Translations under genes and position numbers: made by a program
The notes under the pieces: model-generated
The model's database searches: none
What the model was told of the DNA's origin: nothing
The model's input: only the letters and a program-made list of their open reading frames with translations
NCBI GenBank assembly: GCA_029204225.1
Contig: CM055101.1
Span: 5,957,246 to 6,021,245 of the forward strand
Reading direction: 5' to 3'
DNA: 64,000 nt
Source: Diphasiastrum complanatum
Taxonomy: Eukaryota > Streptophyta > Lycopodiopsida > Lycopodiales > Lycopodiaceae
Shown: positions 1-9,481 of the stretch, piece after piece
How the letters are laid out: every line of letters begins with the position of its first letter
Position numbering within the stretch: the stretch's first letter is position 1

Positions 1-440
1 AGTGATTGACTGCATCTTGATGACAGGACTGAAATTTTTTTGATAATCCACTCCTTGGACTTGAGTGAATCCTTTAACCACCAGCCGTGCTTTCTATTTA
101 GCAATGGAACCATCAGAGTTGATCTTCTTCTTGAAGATCCACTTGTTGTCGATAACTCTCTTGTGAGTGGTGAAGTCGACCAGTGTCCAGGTCTGATTCA
201 TCAAAAGTGAGTTGTACTCATTTTCCATAGCTTCTTGTCACTTCACAGCATCCTTGGAGTTAATTTTAGGCTCTCTGGTTCTTCTGATGAAGTCCAGAAT
301 GATTGAGGTGTATACCTCTCAAGAACTGTCCGAGTCCGTGAGGATCTGCGGACGTTTGGTTGACCAGGATGCGATGATGCTTCTTCTTGAATTTCTCCAG
401 ATCTGCTTGAGCTGGCTTGGTCTGGTCCGATGACAGGTAC
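1..440 (-). pseudogene. copia integrase tail and RT N-terminus (element A1)
   Basis: The reverse complement encodes the segment leading into copia reverse transcriptase. It includes the run around DNKWIFKKK followed by KGFTQVQGVDY, closely matching plus-strand 5930-6300 of element A2. The reading frame is broken in several places, so this is a relic. Its plus-strand ORFs are shadows. It joins gag-type sequence near 495 without any protease between them. The rest of RT would lie left of the window. Confidence 0.75.
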
Positions 441-519
441 TATCAGCTGCTCGGCTTCTGTAGCTATAGCTTCATGTTCCGTAGAAGGAACATTAATGTC
501 CTACAACTGATAACTGATC

Positions 520-934
520 CAATAAAGACTTGAAGCTGTCGATGTGAGAAGTGATGGCAGTAGAATCAGACATGCTAAGAGTAAAGAACTTCCTTCTAAG
601 ATGTAATCTAGTGGTTACATCATGAGTCTCATAGAGACTTGATAACAAATCTAATGTGTTCTTAGAGGTTTTGCATGTGGTAACGTGGGATATTTTGGGA
701 GTCGGCCAGATTGACTGTGATACATGCTAAGGCCTTCTGATCCTTGATCTTCCATGACTTTGCTTGATCACCATCTTCTGGTTTCAGGTCAGCACCTTCT
801 ACTACATCCCAAAGTTCTCTATCTATCAACATCATCCAGAGTTTTAACTTCCAGATGTAGAAGTTAGAACCATTGAACTTGTCAATGATTCTAGTCTCGT
901 TGAATAATGATGAAGAGTTATCTATATGAAACAT
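520..934 (-). pseudogene. copia gag N-terminal region (UBN2/DUF4219 type), element A1
   Basis: The open frame at 934-662 encodes 90 residues starting MFHIDNSSSLFNETRI, with the hallmark gag start KFNGSNFYIWKLKLW, then LWDVVEG and DQKALACITVNLADS. These are typical of copia gag proteins, which form the particle shell and bind element RNA. Downstream on the minus strand gag sequence continues out of frame to about 520, equivalent to plus-strand 3893-4080 of element A2. The start codon lies about 54 nt beyond the primer site, as expected for a gag start. No zinc knuckle remains because of the internal deletion. Confidence 0.8.
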
Positions 935-987
935 GTTAATAGTAATACAAATGGAACAAACTTAATCTCTCGATTTATATGAGCTAG

Positions 988-999
988 GCTCTGATACCA
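988..999 (-). other. primer binding site, initiator-Met tRNA
   Basis: Reverse complement reads TGGTATCAGAGC, the plant copia primer site complementary to the 3' end of initiator methionine tRNA. It lies three bases inside the LTR edge at 1003 and fixes both the polarity and the LTR boundary of element A1. Confidence 0.9.
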
Positions 1000-1590
1000 A
1001 TCTGATGGGACAAGGGAGATAGAAAAATTCGAACGGAGAAGAGAGTAGGAATAGTGCGGAACAGCTCTTCCGGTACAATCAGCTGCTAAATGCAAAACAG
1101 TCTAATAGACATATGCTAAATGTGATCATAGCTTTAAGTGTTCTAATTGCCCAACAAGATCTTAAAACAATTAATTCATACTCTCAAAAACCAAGAGTAT
1201 GGTCCACAGAAGAGATTAGAAATAGTTTGTGTGTGGTATTCTTGAGAATCAGATTCAATGTGAAGTATGGTTCTGAAATAAATGGAAGAGCAGTAAGATA
1301 TCGCGAGTCCCTCAGGCGTCAAAGACAGCCATCGTCTGATCAGAAACTGAGGAGTCGTAGACGTCCGTATTCTGATCAGAGTGAGTAAACAAGCGTGATC
1401 AAACAACGATAAAGTACATTCAATCACAACAAGCATTCATTCTACGTTATACACAGATAGAAAGCAAGTTGCTGCTATATTACACTAAAGCACGAATAGC
1501 AATTACAACCAAAGATTGACGACATAACTGGGAGGCTCAAATAATACGTCTTATGGTTGGAGCGTCTCATGTAATCTGTGCTGGGATGAT

Positions 1591-1600
1591 CTATTTATAG
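1591..1600 (-). promoter_or_regulatory. LTR TATA box
   Basis: CTATAAATAG on the minus strand, inside LTR A1 and in the usual U3 position. The LTR at 58715-59948 has a slightly changed version near 59725. The A2 LTR has lost the region entirely. Confidence 0.55.
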
Positions 1601-1966
1601 ATTGCATCCATGTATTAACTACAATAAATGATTGTCACCTAATTAGGTAAGCCGTTGTACTTGGAAGTATATGGCTTCTGTGACAATATACATAGTGTAC
1701 ACTGTCAACCCATAGGGAATGTTGACGTGGACGAGGGTGTCGCAAATTCTCTCACTTTGCTTTATAAGGGAAGTGCCTTCTCTCACTTTGCAAATTTTGG
1801 GAAGTGGCTGGGAACATTCCTCGTTCAAAGTAGATGACCTTCGACATTTTTCTCTCTCTTCAGGATTTTGCAAAAAAGGCAAAGGTGCCCTTAAAAAGGC
1901 GAAGGTGTCTTTAAAATAGTTTAACTCATGAAAATAGATGACCTTCGGGAATTTTATCTCTCTTCA

Positions 1967-2150
1967 TGAACATTTTGTGAACAAAGTTCAAGGTGTTAAA
2001 AAATATTTGAACTTTTGAATTGTCGCGAACATTTCGCAAAAAAGTCGAGGGTGTTTAAAATAGTTGAACTTTTGAACTGTCGCGAACATTTCGCGAAAAA
2101 GTTGAGGGTGTTTAAAATAGTTGAACTTTTGGATTGTCGCGAAACTTTTG
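1967..2150. repeat. 57-bp tandem minisatellite inside LTR A1
   Basis: Two clean units (2021-2077 and 2078-2134) and partial units on both sides. Each unit begins TGTCGCGAACATTTCGCG and contains an inverted CGCGAA/TTCGCG core. Since 57 is divisible by three, it creates repetitive ORFs on both strands; I regard these as chance. Confidence 0.85.
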
Positions 2151-2449
2151 CAAACATTTCGCGAAGCTGTCTCGAAACTGTCTCAAACATAGTTCATTTC
2201 TGCAGACTGTCTTGAAAGTAATGTATTTTTGCAGACTTGTTCTAAATGTAAGTTTGCGGAAGCCCTTGAAGATGGCCAAGTCTTCAATGACTTCAAGTTA
2301 TTAAACTTAACATCTGAACTTGAAATTATGACAGGATTGGTTACCCTTTGCTGGAGATTAGCCGAAAGTCCATTGTAGACGTTCTTCAAATAAGTTTGTT
2401 GTCTGAGTTTGTGATTCCAAGGAGACAACTGTGGGCTTAATCTTCAACA

Positions 2450-3078
<629 letters not shown>

Positions 3079-3093
3079 AAAATTCTGTCGAGG

Positions 3094-3172
3094 GAAGCCC
3101 CGCCTGAGGGCCTTCCTTGCTGGGATCGCCCTTGCCCGAGGATGGGACCAGCAAGGAAGGCCCCAGGGCTTC
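3094..3172. repeat. long GC-rich hairpin
   Basis: A perfect 16-bp inverted repeat: GGGCCTTCCTTGCTGG at 3108-3123 pairs with 3148-3163 around a 24-nt loop. It is extended by a 7-bp outer pair, GAAGCCC at 3094-3100 with 3166-3172. It starts 18 bp after a CT tract. Possible identities are a foldback element end or a small-RNA precursor-like hairpin; no family is recognised. Confidence 0.8.
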
Positions 3173-3221
3173 GGGCTTTCTCTTATGTAATGCCAATGCG
3201 TGAAGGTAAGTTTTTTTTTTT

Positions 3222-3315
3222 AAGCCGTACGGTACGAATGTACGGCCGCACACATGGACATTTTTTTCGGCCCGTGTGGTACGAACATACGGCTGTATGC
3301 GTGGACGTTGGTTTT
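3222..3315. repeat. two diverged ~46-bp direct repeats
   Basis: Both units contain a variant of GGTACGAA..TACGGC followed by a GTGGAC or ATGGAC box and a T run. The units differ at several bases. Function unknown. Confidence 0.6.
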
Positions 3316-3349
3316 TTTTTTTGCTTTTATATTGCAATTTTTTTTTCGA

Positions 3350-3406
3350 TGGAATGTGCATGTGCTATGTGGCAGCCCCTCATTGGCTGTCCACATGCAC
3401 ATTCCA
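3350..3406. repeat. perfect 15-bp inverted repeat
   Basis: TGGAATGTGCATGTG at 3350-3364 pairs exactly with 3392-3406 around a 27-nt loop, which itself holds CAGCC/GGCTG. It could be a small foldback element or a precursor-like hairpin. Confidence 0.8.
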
Positions 3407-3530
3407 CCATTTGATTGGTTGATTATGAAAGAATGATCACCTAAAATTCTAGTTCTAAAATTCACATGAACATTGTGTTGGGGGAGGTGCCTCCAAAATA
3501 CAAAGGAAACCTTAGCACTTGGCATTACGT

Positions 3531-3695
3531 TTCCAGAATCTTCTAAAAGCACGTGTTTTGCCTAGAATTGACGTGTTGCCTTTCAACCCCACTTGAACCA
3601 CATTTCAACTGCCCATCAAATGCATTTTAGGGCAAACGTGGACCAATGAAAATATGCAGAATGCGTTTTGTCTATCATTACTGACATTATTCTCT

Positions 3696-3759
<64 letters not shown>

Positions 3760-3780
3760 CTCTCTCTCTCTCTCTCAACT
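3531..3780 (+). repeat. dispersed CT-cored repeat, copy 1
   Basis: Starts near TTCTAAAAGCACGTGTT, passes GGGCAAACGTGGACCAATGA and ends in CTGACATT followed by CT runs (3701-3756 and 3759-3776) and CTCAAC. The same order of blocks recurs at 26226-26345 and 26508-26830, so this is a repeat family with an internal CT microsatellite rather than a chance tract. Confidence 0.7.
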
Positions 3781-3892
3781 TTTTTGTTGTAGAGAAGAGT
3801 CTCCTTCTATTGGGAGCAAACTAGGGAAGTTCAACCTTAAGTAGTCTTCTCTCTCCCAAGCGTCCTCATCATCTGACTTACCTTTCCAACGT

Positions 3893-4428
3893 AGCAAAAC
3901 CTCTAAGGACGCATTAGGTTTGTTATCAAATCTCTATGAGACTCATTATGTAACACTAGATTACATCTTAGAAGGAAGTTCTTTACTCTTAGCATGTGTA
4001 ATTCTACTGCCATCACTTCTCACATCGACGGTTTCAAGTCTTTATTGGATTAGTTATCAGCTGTAGGATGTTCTATTCAAGATGATGATGCCGTCATGAC
4101 CTTGCTTTCTTCTCTTCCAAAGTCATATGAGCACTTTGTGATGATGATCTCCACACAACCTGACCTCACTCTTCAAAAGGTGATTGATCACCTACTTTAA
4201 GAAGAAATGCGGAGAAAGACTAGCGGCCTTTCTGTCAAAGACAAATCCATGGCTCTATACACCAAGAAGAAAGACTACTCCAAGGGTAAGAATCAAGTGC
4301 AGCATTAACAACAGAAGCCTCACACTCAAGGTGAGCATGGTGCCAATCATGACATCAAGGAGTGTTGTATCCGGATCTACAGTGAGGCAAAGAAGCAATA
4401 ACAACAGCAGCCAGACTCCTCCAACGCG
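3893..4428 (+). pseudogene. copia gag remnant (element A2)
   Basis: Matches the gag part of A1 (reverse complement of about 520-670) from the first base. It includes the stretch encoding ITSHIDGFKSLLD-like residues near 4010-4050, and SSLPKSYEHFVMM near 4110-4150, a conserved copia gag segment. A degraded zinc-knuckle-like stretch follows near 4325-4390, interrupted by a stop near 4305. The gag N-terminus is missing at the 5' truncation. It is a broken capsid gene. Confidence 0.7.
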
Positions 4429-4896
4429 GTGGAATTCAAGGAACAAGAAACACATTTGTTAATGGCTTACAACAACAACAACGAAGACTGTGATAGCTGG
4501 TACCTGGACAACGGTGCTACCCAACACATGACCTCTCGCAAGGAATGGTTTACCGAGTATGCAGCTTATAGCAGAGATCAATTCATCTACCTCGGAGATT
4601 CAGACACCATACGCGTAGAAGGCAAAAGAACAGTGAAGATCACTTTCAACAATGATCTATCTATTTGTCTTCCCAACGTCCTTCACATTCCTCATCTATC
4701 AAAGAGCCTGTTATCAGTCTCTAAGATAAGTGATGAGGGCTACAATGTTACTTTCTCATCTGAGCAGTGTAAAATATTCGAGGAAGATACTACTCTAACT
4801 ACATGCACTAGAGTCGGAAATCTTTACATACTCGCTAATTCAGTTGCATTAGCTAGTATCTCTAATGAAAATGTAAACGATAATGCTATTTTGTAG
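4429..4896 (+). pseudogene. copia protease and GAG-pre-integrase (element A2)
   Basis: Open frame of 155 codons. It has the retropepsin-like active-site region WYLDNGATQHMTS, the flap-like region and then LPNVLHIPHLSKSLLSVSKI, typical of copia proteases, which cleave the Gag-Pol polyprotein. The catalytic motif reads DNGA, where the family normally has DSGA or DTGA, so activity is doubtful. The frame ends at a TAG (4894-4896) just before a histidine-containing GAG-pre-integrase segment that continues the same protein. Confidence 0.85.
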
Positions 4897-5722
4897 CATA
4901 GTCGATTTGGACACGTGAATACAAAATTACTTTCTTATATGTGTTGTAATACCTTAGTTGATGGATCGTATTTCCCTTCTTCATTAGATAGGAAATCTTT
5001 CATTTGTGAATCATGCACCTATGGCAAACACTCTAGAAGCAAGTTTCCCAAATCACATTCCATCAAAACAAAGCATGTATTGGGTTTTGTACATAACGAT
5101 CTTTGTGGTCCAATGCCAACTCCATCCTTAGGAGATGCAATCTATTTTATCACTTTCATAGATGATTATTCGAGATGGTCTACAGTCATATTCATTAAGC
5201 ACAAATCTGAAGCCTTTGAATGCTTCAAGAGATTCAAGGCCATGGCTGAGACACAAACGTGTACAAAAGTGAAGCACTCCGAAATGATGGTGGCGGCAAA
5301 TACATCTCTAACGAGATGAATGACTACATGGCTGAGCATGGTATTAGAAGACAGTTCACTACTTCCTATTCACCTCAACAAAATGGGATTGCAGAAAGGA
5401 AGAATCAAACTCTTCTCAACTCAACTAGATCCATGCTACATCAAGCACACCTACCTACGAAGTTCTGGGCAGAAGCTACTGCCACAGCCTGTTACGTGCA
5501 GAACAGATCCAGCACCAAAGCCGTCAACAACAAGACTCCTCATGAAGTTTGGCATGGGCACAAGCCTAGTGTCAACCATTTAAAAATCTTTGGTTGTATA
5601 TGTTTTGTTCACATTTCTAAACAGTTTAGGAAGAAGCTGAATCATAGGACAAATAAATGTATTTTCATTGGCTATTCTGATGAACATAAAGCTTATAAAG
5701 TTTATGATCTACTAGGGATGTA
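4897..5722 (+). pseudogene. copia integrase (element A2)
   Basis: The zinc-binding start contains SRFGHVN and a CxxC pair (CESCTYGK). The catalytic core follows with HNDLCGPM (first acidic residue), FIDDYSR, LRNDGGGKY (second) and QQNGIAERKN (glutamate), so the D,D,E set is visible. A frameshift near 5260-5280 splits it into two open frames (4915-5319 and 5259-5723). The C-terminal part continues through WAEATATACYVQNR and GCICFVH. Integrase would insert element cDNA; this copy is broken by the frameshift and a stop after 5720. Confidence 0.88.
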
Positions 5723-6059
5723 ATATTTCAAGAACATATATACTATGATTTCAAACAACCATCGATAAACGATGCTATGTCATTTCATCCTATTTTACGT
5801 AGCATGGATTCTTCCAATGTTGATGTTCCTTCTATAGAACATGCAGTTATAGCTACAAAAGCCGAGTAGCTGACAGTACCTGTCATCAGACCAGACCAAG
5901 CCAGCTCGAGCAGATCTGGAGAAATTCAAGAAGAGGCATCATCGCATCCTGGTTAACCAAACGTCCGTAGATTCTCACGGACTCGGACAGTTCTTGAGAG
6001 GTATACACCTCAATCATTCTGGACTTCATCAGAAGAACCAGAGAGCCTAGCCGAAGCAA

Positions 6060-7030
6060 TTAACTCCAATGATGTTGTGAAGTGACAGAAACTATAGAAA
6101 ACGAGTACAACTCACTTTTGAGGAATCAAACCTGGACACTATTCGACTTCTCCACTCACAAGAGAGTTATCGATAACAAGTGGATCTTCAAGAAGAAGAT
6201 CAACTTGATGGTTCCATTGCTAAATAGAAAGTACGGCTGGTGGTTAAAGGATTCACTCAAGTCCAAGGAGTGGATTATCTAGAAAGTTTTAGTCCTGTCG
6301 TCAAGATGCAGTCAATCAGTTCTCTGATTGCATTAGCAGCTGCGGAAGACCTCGAAATGCACCAAATGGATGTCAAGACAACATTTGTCAATGACAATGT
6401 CGAAGAGGAGCTGTACACCTTCCAACCGGAAGAATTCGAAGTCAAAGGCCAAGAGCACAAAGTGTGCAAGCTATACAAAGCAATCTACGATCTGAAACAG
6501 GCCGCAAGAGCATGGTTTGATAGAATCAACACTTATCTCATTCAATTGAGATTTGCAAACAATTAATGTCTATTCAAAGCATATAGGCACCAATTCAGTT
6601 CACATAGCTCTTTATGTAGATGATGCATTTATTTTGTCTAACGACACTTCTCTTTTGCACACTACTAAGAGTAATCACTCAAAGGAATTTGACGTGACTG
6701 ATTTAGGAGCTGTCCATTCTTTGCTAGAAATTCACATTACTAGAAATAGACTTTAGAAGAAGATCTATCTTAGCCAGCAGACATATCTAAAAGACATTTT
6801 AGAAAAGTTTCATATGTTTGACTGCAAACCAATTGATACCTCAATGGATCCAAGTATTGTATTGACTAAACCTACCAGTGTTGATTCTGATAGTGAAGTA
6901 CTCGACATAGCGAAGTACCCTTATCATTCACTAATAGGATCTTTGATGTATGCAATGCTATGTACTAGACCAGATTTAGCATACACTGTTAGCACGTTAA
7001 GTCAATTCATGTCTAGTCTTGCATAAAGAG
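6060..7030 (+). pseudogene. copia reverse transcriptase (element A2)
   Basis: The RT begins around 6082 with LLRNQTWTLFDF and DNKWIFKKK. It shifts frame near 6240 into KGFTQVQGVDY and continues with QMDVKTTF (first catalytic Asp region) and KAIYDLKQAARAWFDR. After a stop at 6564 the third frame carries the catalytic LYVDD box near 6613, then SLIGSLMYAMLCTRPDLAY near 6940, which begins the RNase H linker. Family and order are clear; the enzyme is dead because of at least two frameshifts and stops. Confidence 0.9.
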
Positions 7031-7031
7031 A

Positions 7032-7588
7032 GTGATGAAATATATTCCGGAAAGTTTAGATCACATTTTATGTTATGATGGAAATGCTATCGACCCACTC
7101 ATTCTACGAGGCTACTCCGACTCAGATTGGGGAGGAACAGTCTCTACCAAAAAATCTACCTCTGGGTTCTGTTTCTATCTGGCAGGGGGACGGATTTCGT
7201 GGAACTCAAGAAAGCAGAAATCAGTTGCGCTTTCTTCAACAGAGGCAGAGTACATCGCAGCATGTCAAGCTTCAAAAGAAGCTGTATGGATCAGGTTATG
7301 ACTTCACGACTTGCATGACACTCAGCTCAATGCTACCACCATTTTGTGTGACAACTTGAGTTGTATTTCACTGTCACTGAATCCCAGATTTCATGGCAAA
7401 TCCAAGCACATAGAAATCCAGTATTATTTCATTCGAGAGAAAGTTTTCTTAGGGCAAGTAATCCTTCAATACTACTCCACAAAAGAAATGGTCGCAGACA
7501 TCTTCACCAAAGCGTTTTCCAGAATCAAGCACCAGAAGTTCTTCAACATGCTGAACCTGACGAAGACACCAAGGCACCAACCGTGACC
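7032..7588 (+). pseudogene. copia RNase H and C-terminal tail (element A2)
   Basis: Contains GYSDSDWGG, TSGFCFYLAGG, SSTEAEYIA and, after a frameshift near 7300, CDNLSCISLS, HIEIQYYFIRE and ADIFTKAF. These are the conserved blocks of the copia RNase H domain, including the acidic residues that cut the RNA strand of RNA:DNA hybrids. The frame ends at 7586, next to the polypurine tract, as expected for the end of pol. Confidence 0.9.
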
Positions 7589-7599
7589 TTAAAGGGGAC
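7589..7599 (+). other. polypurine tract
   Basis: TTAAAGGGGAC directly before the LTR start TGTTGAAAATC. It is the second-strand primer site and fixes the 3' LTR edge of A2. Confidence 0.8.
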
Positions 7600-8361
7600 T
7601 GTTGAAAATCAAGCCCAGAGTTGTCTCCTTGGAATTACAAACTCAGACAACCAACTTATTTGAAAAACGTCTACAACGGACTTCCGGCTGATCTCTAGCA
7701 AAGGGTAACCAATTTTGTCATAATTTCAAGTTCAGATGTTAAGTTTAATAACTTGAAGCCATTAAAGGCTTGGCCATCTTCAAGGGCTTCAGCAAACTTG
7801 CATTTAGAACAAGTCTACAGAAATACATTTGAGCCTCCCAGTTACGCCGTCAATCTTTGGTTTTAATTGCTATTCGTGCTTCAGTGCAGTAGCTTGCTTT
7901 CTATCTGTGTATAACGTAGAATGGATGTCTGTTGTGATTGAATGCACTTTATCGCTATTTGATCGCGCTTGTTTACTCACTCTGATCAGAACACGGACGT
8001 CTACAACTCCTCAGTTTATGATTAAACGATGGCTGTCTTTGACACCTGAGTGACTCACGATATCTTACTGCTCTTTCATTTATTTCAGAACCATACTTCA
8101 CATTGAATCTGATTCTCAGTAATACCACACACAAACCATTTCTAATCTCTTCGGTGGACTGTACTCTTGATTTTTTAGAGTATGAATTAATTTTTTTAAG
8201 ATCCTGCTGGGCAATTATAACACTTAAAGCTGCGATCACATTTAGCGTAGGCTGTCTATTAGATTGTTTTGCATTTAGCAGCTGATTGTAACGGGAGAGC
8301 TGTTCCGCAATATTCCTACTCTCTTTTCTGTTCGCGTTCTTCTATCTCCCTTGCCCCATCA
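7600..8361 (+). repeat. 3' LTR of copia element A2 (762 bp, internally deleted)
   Basis: Starts TGTTGAAAATC and ends CCCCATCA. Compared with LTR A1 it has one large internal deletion of about 685 bp near 7830, which removes the minisatellite and the TATA box. The remaining flanks align closely with A1. Confidence 0.88.
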
Positions 8362-8373
8362 ATTTCAACAGCT

Positions 8374-8601
8374 CAAAGCTTGGAAATAGCTTTAGTAGAT
8401 TTTGATGATGGCTTAACTGGGAGCCAAATGATCGCCCACATAAAGCATCTACCTTCCAAGAATCAGATATTGAAGTCTTACATTGGAATGGATTACTATA
8501 AGGCCATTGTCCCTCCTATGATCCTTTGCAACATCATCGAGAATCTTGTGTGGTATACTCAGTATGCTCCTTATCATGAAAAAATTATCAAGAAATTTTA
8601 G
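8374..8601 (+). pseudogene. glycine decarboxylase P-protein fragment
   Basis: Open frame of about 75 codons reading [42 protein letters not shown] and WYTQYAPY. This is the N-terminal part of plant glycine dehydrogenase (decarboxylating), the pyridoxal-phosphate P-protein of the mitochondrial photorespiratory glycine cleavage system; the family block is ESQMIAHM..SKN..SFIGMGYY..HVPPVILRN..WYTQYTPYQ. Here several conserved residues are changed and the frame runs into unrelated residues and a stop right after the WYTQY block. The preceding TTTCAACAG, which follows the A2 LTR directly, could be an old splice acceptor. No other P-protein exon was recognised nearby. I read it as a pseudogene fragment. 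Confidence 0.8.
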
Positions 8602-8699
8602 AACAAAATTAATCACTCTTATGGATTTGTATAACTGAATATCTTCTTGTAAAGTTAGACAAATTTTGGAACATTGGGTGATAGTGATTATGTTTAGGC

Positions 8700-9311
8700 C
8701 CCTTAAACATATTCCTCTTTTGAATCAATGAAATAATCTCAATTGGATGCGAATGTTATTTTCTTTGGCAAATTTCAAAGTTCAAACTGCATATTTCAAA
8801 ATGCAAGGAGACATGCATAATCTCCTTCTTGAAAAATTTGAAGAGAAAAATTGCCACCTCTTCATGGCAAAATGCCAACAAGACAATACTAACAGCTCTG
8901 ACTATAACAAGTACTAACAATTTGGAAGAGATCATTTTGCATCCAATCGACATTATTTCATTGATTTGAAATGGAAATATGTTTGAGCCTATGTTTCAAA
9001 TTATAAAATGCACAAGAGATACAAATTTATGTATAGATAGATTGATTGCCAAATTGAGTAGTCACAACAAAAATGAGAATGAAGACGAGGAGTATATGCC
9101 TAGCTATAGACAACAATGTGTATATCCCTAGGTAATTGCCTATTGGTCTAAAAATTTCTAGAGTTTTGTTTACAATACAACATTGTTTCTCCTCTTGATA
9201 GGGTTTGTAGTGTCCTCAAACTAGACAACTAATTGTCTTCAAGCTTATCACATCTACCATTTCCAAGAACATTGAGATCTACAAAGTGAAAATTTGACTG
9301 GAAGCTACAAA
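8700..9311 (+). repeat. ~610-bp direct repeat, copy 1
   Basis: Non-coding. Aligns along its length with 10950-11570, sharing TTGGATGCGAATG, TGCCACCTCTTCATG, GATTGATTGCCAAA and CCAAGAACATTGAG. The copies are clearly diverged with small indels. Both lie upstream of a CT tract. Confidence 0.85.
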
Positions 9312-9321
9312 GTATACACAT

Positions 9322-9396
9322 ATTCACATTAGAAATCATTATGCTTTGTGTTACTTCTCTTATTGTCTCATTGCAATCAATTTTGTATATGTTGTC

Positions 9397-9398
<2 letters not shown>
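9322..9398 (+). repeat. 77-bp repeat, inverted relative to 13084-13158
   Basis: Runs from TCACATTAGAAATCATTATG to TGTTGTCAACT and ends at a CT tract. The reverse complement occurs at 13084-13158 beside the 12-bp palindromic array. Confidence 0.8.

Positions 9399-9478
<80 letters not shown>
9399..9478. repeat. (CT)40 microsatellite
   Basis: Uninterrupted 80-bp CT tract. Confidence 0.98.

Positions 9479-9481
<3 letters not shown>

Larger units (their letters stand above)
1..2449 (-). mobile_element. Ty1/copia element A1, 5' part, internally deleted
   Basis: A minus-strand copia retrotransposon running off the left edge of the window. Read on the minus strand it has a 5' LTR (2449-1003), an initiator-Met tRNA primer site (999-988), gag, and then directly the integrase tail and start of reverse transcriptase. 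Protease and most of integrase are absent. The related copy at 3890-8361 shows what is missing: the join near 495 links gag to the segment before RT, and the parent sequence has GATGTTC at both break ends, which suggests a microhomology deletion of about 1.7 kb. It cannot be autonomous. Family assignment is firm from the gag and RT motifs. The target duplication cannot be checked because the 3' end lies outside the window. Confidence 0.85.
1003..2449 (-). repeat. 5' LTR of copia element A1 (1,447 bp)
   Basis: On the minus strand it starts TGTTGAAGATTAAGC and ends CCCATCA next to the primer site, giving TG...CA ends. It is the longest of three LTRs of this family in the window. It holds about 685 bp that the 3' LTR of element A2 (7600-8361) lacks; that segment contains a 57-bp tandem repeat and the TATA box. 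Its outer parts align well with 7600-8361 and with 58715-59948. Confidence 0.85.
3890..8361 (+). mobile_element. Ty1/copia element A2, 5'-truncated
   Basis: Plus-strand copia retrotransposon of the same family as A1. It begins abruptly inside gag near 3890, without 5' LTR or primer site, then has protease, integrase, reverse transcriptase, RNase H, a polypurine tract and a 3' LTR in copia order. The 5' truncation means no target duplication can be paired; ATTTC follows the LTR at 8362. Several frameshifts and stops make it inactive. It lies head to head with A1. Confidence 0.9.

Noticed and set aside
1967-2215. Repetitive ORFs (SRQFKSSTILNTL type) in LTR A1
   Set aside because: A 57-bp tandem repeat keeps frames open on both strands; it lies inside an LTR.
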